The notes below the pieces were generated by a model that ran no database searches, was not told where the DNA came from, and saw nothing but the letters and a program-made list of their open reading frames with translations. The position numbers and the translations under genes were made by a program. A stretch of DNA of 64,000 bases from JAGRGG01 sp965217265 (GTDB lineage Bacteria > Pseudomonadota > Alphaproteobacteria > Geminicoccales > Geminicoccaceae): the NCBI GenBank assembly GCA_965217265.1, contig CBDCHP010000018.1, positions 1,054,001-1,118,000 on the forward strand, read 5' to 3'. Shown here piece after piece: positions 61,006-64,000 of this stretch (positions are counted from its first letter, which is position 1; every line of letters begins with the position of its first letter).

Positions 61006-62077
61006 AAAACACGATCACGTTGCGCAAGGCGTCGCCCCGCACCACCGCCGCCACCGCTTCGTTGATCCGATCGAGCGGGTAGCGGCCGGAGATCAGCTCG
61101 TCGAGCTTGAGCCGGCCGTCGAGGTAGAGGTCGGCGAGACGAGGGATGTCGTGCTTGATGTCGCCGCTTCCCATGCGGCAGCCGACGATGCGCTGGCCCT
61201 CGTAGGCGAGCGTGAGCGGGTCGTAGGCGGCCGTCGTGCCGGACGCGGTCATGCCGGCGACGACCATCGTGCCGCCGCGCGCCAGGAGCTTCAAGCCGGC
61301 CTCGATCGCGGCGGGCGCGCCGACGGCGACGACGACGAGGTCGGCGCCGCGCCCGCCCGTCGCCGCGCGCACGGCCCCGGCCGCGTCCTCGCCCACGGGA
61401 TCGACGACGTGGGTGGCGCCGAACGCGCGCGCGGCCTCGCGCTTGGGCGCCGCCGGATCGACGGCGATCACGGCGTTGGCCCCGCCCAGTGCGGCACCCT
61501 GGACGCCGTTGAGCCCGACGCCGCCGGCACCGATCACGGCGACGTTCATGCCGGGGCGCAGGTCGCCGGCGTTGACGACGGCGCCGACGCCGGTGACGAC
61601 GCCGCAGGCGAGGAGCGCGGCGCTCGCCGGCGGCACCCCGATGGGAACCGCCACGACCTGCGAGGCGTGGACCACGACCTCCTCGGCGAAGGCACCCGTC
61701 GCCATGCCCTGATGCACCGGCCGGCCGTCGGGCGCGCGCAAGGGCGCCCTCTCCGGCCACGCCGCGTCGCACAGAGTCGGCACGTCGGCGCCGCAGTGGC
61801 GGCAGCCGCCGCAGGCGCGCACCAGCGTGACGACGACGGGGTCGCCGGGCGCGATGCCGGCCACGTCCGGCCCGACCGCCGCGACGACGCCCGCGGCCTC
61901 GTGGCCGTAGACGGCGGGCAGGACGCCGCCCCAGGCGCCCTCGGCGTAGTGGATGTCGCTGTGGCAGACGGCGCAGGCTTGAAGCCTTACGCGGACCTCG
62001 CCCGGACCCGGTCCTTCGAGGCGCAGGTCCTCGATCACCAGCGGTTGCCCGAAGGCGCGGCAGACGGCGGCTTTCAT
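61004..62077 (-). CDS. Zinc-dependent alcohol dehydrogenase
   Basis: This 357-aa medium-chain dehydrogenase oxidises alcohols with NAD(P)+. CAVCHSDIHY and YGHEAAG give catalytic zinc ligands, CGGCRHCGADVPTLC the four structural-zinc cysteines, and VAVIGAGGVGLNGVQGA the nucleotide-binding loop. The ATG at 62077 is preferred to a GTG six codons upstream. The substrate is not evident; class III/NDMA-type alcohol dehydrogenases are the closest pattern. Confidence 0.93.
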   Translation of the reverse strand: MKAAVCRAFGQPLVIEDLRLEGPGPGEVRVRLQACAVCHSDIHYAEGAWGGVLPAVYGHEAAGVVAAVGPDVAGIAPGDPVVVTLVRACGGCRHCGADVPTLCDAAWPERAPLRAPDGRPVHQGMATGAFAEEVVVHASQVVAVPIGVPPASAALLACGVVTGVGAVVNAGDLRPGMNVAVIGAGGVGLNGVQGAALGGANAVIAVDPAAPKREAARAFGATHVVDPVGEDAAGAVRAATGGRGADLVVVAVGAPAAIEAGLKLLARGGTMVVAGMTASGTTAAYDPLTLAYEGQRIVGCRMGSGDIKHDIPRLADLYLDGRLKLDELISGRYPLDRINEAVAAVVRGDALRNVIVF

Positions 62078-62249
62078 CGCGGCTGGACCCCTCACGACGT
62101 CGACGACGGCGGCGTCTTACGCCGGCCGCCGCCGCGCCGCTGTCACGAAGGCGACGAAAGAGGCCGCGAACGGGGGAGGGGGTAGAAGATCGAGGAGACG
62201 CGGAACACCTTCGGCCCGCCACTTAGCAGAGGCGTTCGGCGGGATGATG

Positions 62250-63800
62250 CTACTCTGCTGGATCGACAGCACCTCGCTGTTGCGGTTGCGGCCGCGGTTG
62301 TACGCCGCGCGCCGGCAACCTCTCGTCGATCGGGCTGCCGAAATAGATCCGCAGATGCGCCTCGCTCTGTCTCGGGGTTATCAGGCTGCCGACGATGCAG
62401 CCGAGCAGGGAGATCAGGAACGACCAGACGAAGGGGTGAAAGCCGAGGAAGCTCGTGCCGCCCATCGCGCTGTACTGGACGACGAAGGAGACGAAGCCGC
62501 CGAGGATGCCGGTCAGGCAGCCCACTTTGTTCATTCGGGGCCAGAAGATGGCGAGGATGCTCGGCCAAGCGAAGGTCGCGCCGAGGCCGGTGCCGGCGAA
62601 CACCACGATCAGTTGCAGGTACTCGGGGGGATTGAGCGCCAGACCGAGGCCGACGAGCGTGATGAGGCCGGTCATGAGGTGCGTCAGGCGCTTGGCCGTC
62701 GCGCCGGACATGTTCGGGTTGAAGTTGCGCTGGTAGATGTCGCGCACCAGGGCACCGGCGGAGACCAGGAGGAACGAACTGAGCGAGGACATGATGGCCG
62801 ACACCGGGGCGGCGATGATGAAGCCGGCCAGGAGTGCCGGCACGCTCAGCATGACGACCGCGGTCAAGGCGTGGTCGGGTGCTTCGATGTCGGGCACGAG
62901 CACGCGGCTGGCGATGCCGACGATGATGATCAGCGGGTACATGATGCACACGTAGACCCCCGTCAGGAACGCCGCCCGCTTGAGCGCCGCCGTGCCGGTG
63001 AAGGTCAAGAACCGGCTGATGAGGGCCGGCTGCCCCAACTGCGACAGCGGCATCAGGATGAAGAAGGAGATCGCGGCCACGAGCGGCAGGAAGTTGTCCG
63101 GCCCCGGCCCCGACACCAGCTCTTCCGACTGTTCTGCCAATTGGGCGTTGATCGCGTCCATGCCGCCGGCCAGTTGCACGGCGAAGTAGGCGGTCAGCAT
63201 GACGCCGAACAGCATGACGATGGCCTGAAAGCTGTCGGTCCAGGCGACGGCGCGAAAGCCACCGTAGGCGGTGTAGAGCCCGACCGACACGGCAAAGCCG
63301 ATGACGCCCCAGTGGTAGGGAAGGCCGATCACCGCCTCCAGCACCCGCGCCCCGGCGGCGTACTGGGCGACCATGTAGGCCAAGTAGAGCAGGACGATCA
63401 TCGCGGCCGAGAGCATCCCGATGGCCGGGCTCTCGAAGCGGTCGCGCAGCACGTCCGAGAAGGTCAAGGCCCCGGTCTTGGCGCCGACCTGCCCGACGCG
63501 CTTGCCGAGGATGCCAAAACCCGTCGTGATCACCATCATGAAGCCGGCGATCCACAAGAACACGATCCAGCCGTAGCTGTGGATCAGCCCCGGCACGCCG
63601 ATGAAGGTGCCGCCGCTCGCCATCGTGGCGATCCAGGTCAGGCCGAGCACCCAAGGCCCCGTCTGACGGCCGCCGACGAAGTACTCGCTCATGAAGTCGC
63701 CCTTGCTGGTCTTGCGACCGCTGACGAAGGCGAACACGAAGGTGATGCCGAGGTAGAGCGCGATGACCAGCGCGACCTGGGTGGCGTTCTCGGAGTACAT
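62250..63800 (-). CDS. Sodium:solute symporter (SSS family)
   Basis: This 516-aa transporter has about thirteen hydrophobic segments. Signatures include SEYFVGGRQTGPWVLGLTWIATMASGGTFIGVPG (helix 1 sodium site), AYGGFRAVAWTDSFQAIVM, SQLGQPALISRFLTF, and APVSAIMSSLSSFLLVSAGALVRDIY. The overall pattern is closest to pantothenate (PanF)-type symporters, but the substrate is not fixed. A short C-terminal cytoplasmic tail is proline/glutamine rich. The small membrane protein gene just upstream is probably co-transcribed. Confidence 0.92.
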   Translation of the reverse strand: MYSENATQVALVIALYLGITFVFAFVSGRKTSKGDFMSEYFVGGRQTGPWVLGLTWIATMASGGTFIGVPGLIHSYGWIVFLWIAGFMMVITTGFGILGKRVGQVGAKTGALTFSDVLRDRFESPAIGMLSAAMIVLLYLAYMVAQYAAGARVLEAVIGLPYHWGVIGFAVSVGLYTAYGGFRAVAWTDSFQAIVMLFGVMLTAYFAVQLAGGMDAINAQLAEQSEELVSGPGPDNFLPLVAAISFFILMPLSQLGQPALISRFLTFTGTAALKRAAFLTGVYVCIMYPLIIIVGIASRVLVPDIEAPDHALTAVVMLSVPALLAGFIIAAPVSAIMSSLSSFLLVSAGALVRDIYQRNFNPNMSGATAKRLTHLMTGLITLVGLGLALNPPEYLQLIVVFAGTGLGATFAWPSILAIFWPRMNKVGCLTGILGGFVSFVVQYSAMGGTSFLGFHPFVWSFLISLLGCIVGSLITPRQSEAHLRIYFGSPIDERLPARGVQPRPQPQQRGAVDPAE

Positions 63801-63887
63801 GGGTAAAAGACCTCCGCAGTTCGACCGACGCTAGAGCGTTTTGCATCGGCGCATTTTCTCGACGCGAGACCGTCGCTCGGAAATGCC

Positions 63888-64000
63888 CTAGAGCTTCTCG
63901 TCTTCTTCCTTAAGGTAGAAGAACGCGTAGAGGCAGTTGACGATCGTGGCGACGATGAAGGGCAGGAAGATGCCCCAGAACACCCAGGACGGAAAACCCA
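63888..64000 (-). CDS. Small membrane protein upstream of the symporter (partial, 3' end)
   Basis: Only the last 36 codons lie in the window: GFPSWVFWGIFLPFIVATI, then VNCLYAFFYLKEEDEKL and a stop. One hydrophobic helix after GFPxWVFW and a short charged tail resemble the small YhdT/DUF997-type proteins encoded just before PanF-like symporters. The start is outside the window. Confidence 0.6.
   Translation of the reverse strand, partial: GFPSWVFWGIFLPFIVATIVNCLYAFFYLKEEDEKL

Overview
The window is about 70% GC chromosomal DNA of an alphaproteobacterium, most like the Rhodospirillales and relatives. The evidence is gene order: a ctaC-ctaD-ctaB-small ORF-ctaG-ctaE-DUF983-SURF1 oxidase operon running into thrC and an M16 peptidase, a purC-purS-purQ-purL-bolA-grxD operon, and NAGGN osmolyte genes. 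No rRNA, tRNA or CRISPR array was seen, so the assignment rests on gene content alone.

Layout. 0.2-6.6 kb: a glutamine amidotransferase, two short LOV photoreceptors, a GNAT acetyltransferase, an aldo/keto reductase, a glutathione transferase, an HslV-like Ntn hydrolase, a Tat-exported glucose-fructose oxidoreductase relative and a DUF3429 membrane protein. 6.7-11.2 kb: ferredoxin with its reductase, a membrane adenylate cyclase and YchF. 11.4-17.4 kb: exported metallo-beta-lactamase-fold protein, class III CoA-transferase, and a hydratase with a large FAD/Fe-S dehydrogenase. 17.6-23.3 kb: YcjX/YcjF with a small membrane protein, UbiA, RsmE and DUF3422. 23.5-34.6 kb: cytochrome oxidase and heme A genes, then carboxypeptidase Taq, threonine synthase and an M16 peptidase. 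34.7-40.4 kb: GH1 glycosidase, orphan amino-acid binding protein, M20 amidohydrolase, an unknown protein and a pseudo-receiver. 40.8-45.5 kb: the three-gene NAGGN osmoprotectant operon. 45.6-51.7 kb: an IS1-family element, EamA transporter, RecQ, PurA and an NmrA-like protein. 51.9-54.4 kb: a ParDE-type toxin-antitoxin pair next to an AT-rich foreign island holding one gene split by a second IS1 copy. 54.7-64 kb: grxD, bolA and the purine operon, a catalytically ruined NAD synthetase-like protein, a zinc alcohol dehydrogenase, a sodium:solute symporter and the 3' end of its small partner.

Two things stand out. First, a family of roughly 150-bp palindromic elements occurs ten times, with one possible collapsed copy. 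Each has GC-rich arms, T-rich/A-rich inner stems and a conserved core carrying GTTAACACTGGC. Nine of the ten end within about 3 nt of a stop codon, and in several the terminal TGAAC of the element is itself the stop codon. They look like large, probably bidirectional, dispersed terminators or mobile palindromes. Second, the island gene was cut by IS1 so precisely that removing the element and one 8-bp target duplication restores a continuous 322-codon frame. Its product ends in a nucleoside-deoxyribosyltransferase/TIR-like domain of a kind seen in putative defence proteins. This is recent inactivation of a probable immunity gene.
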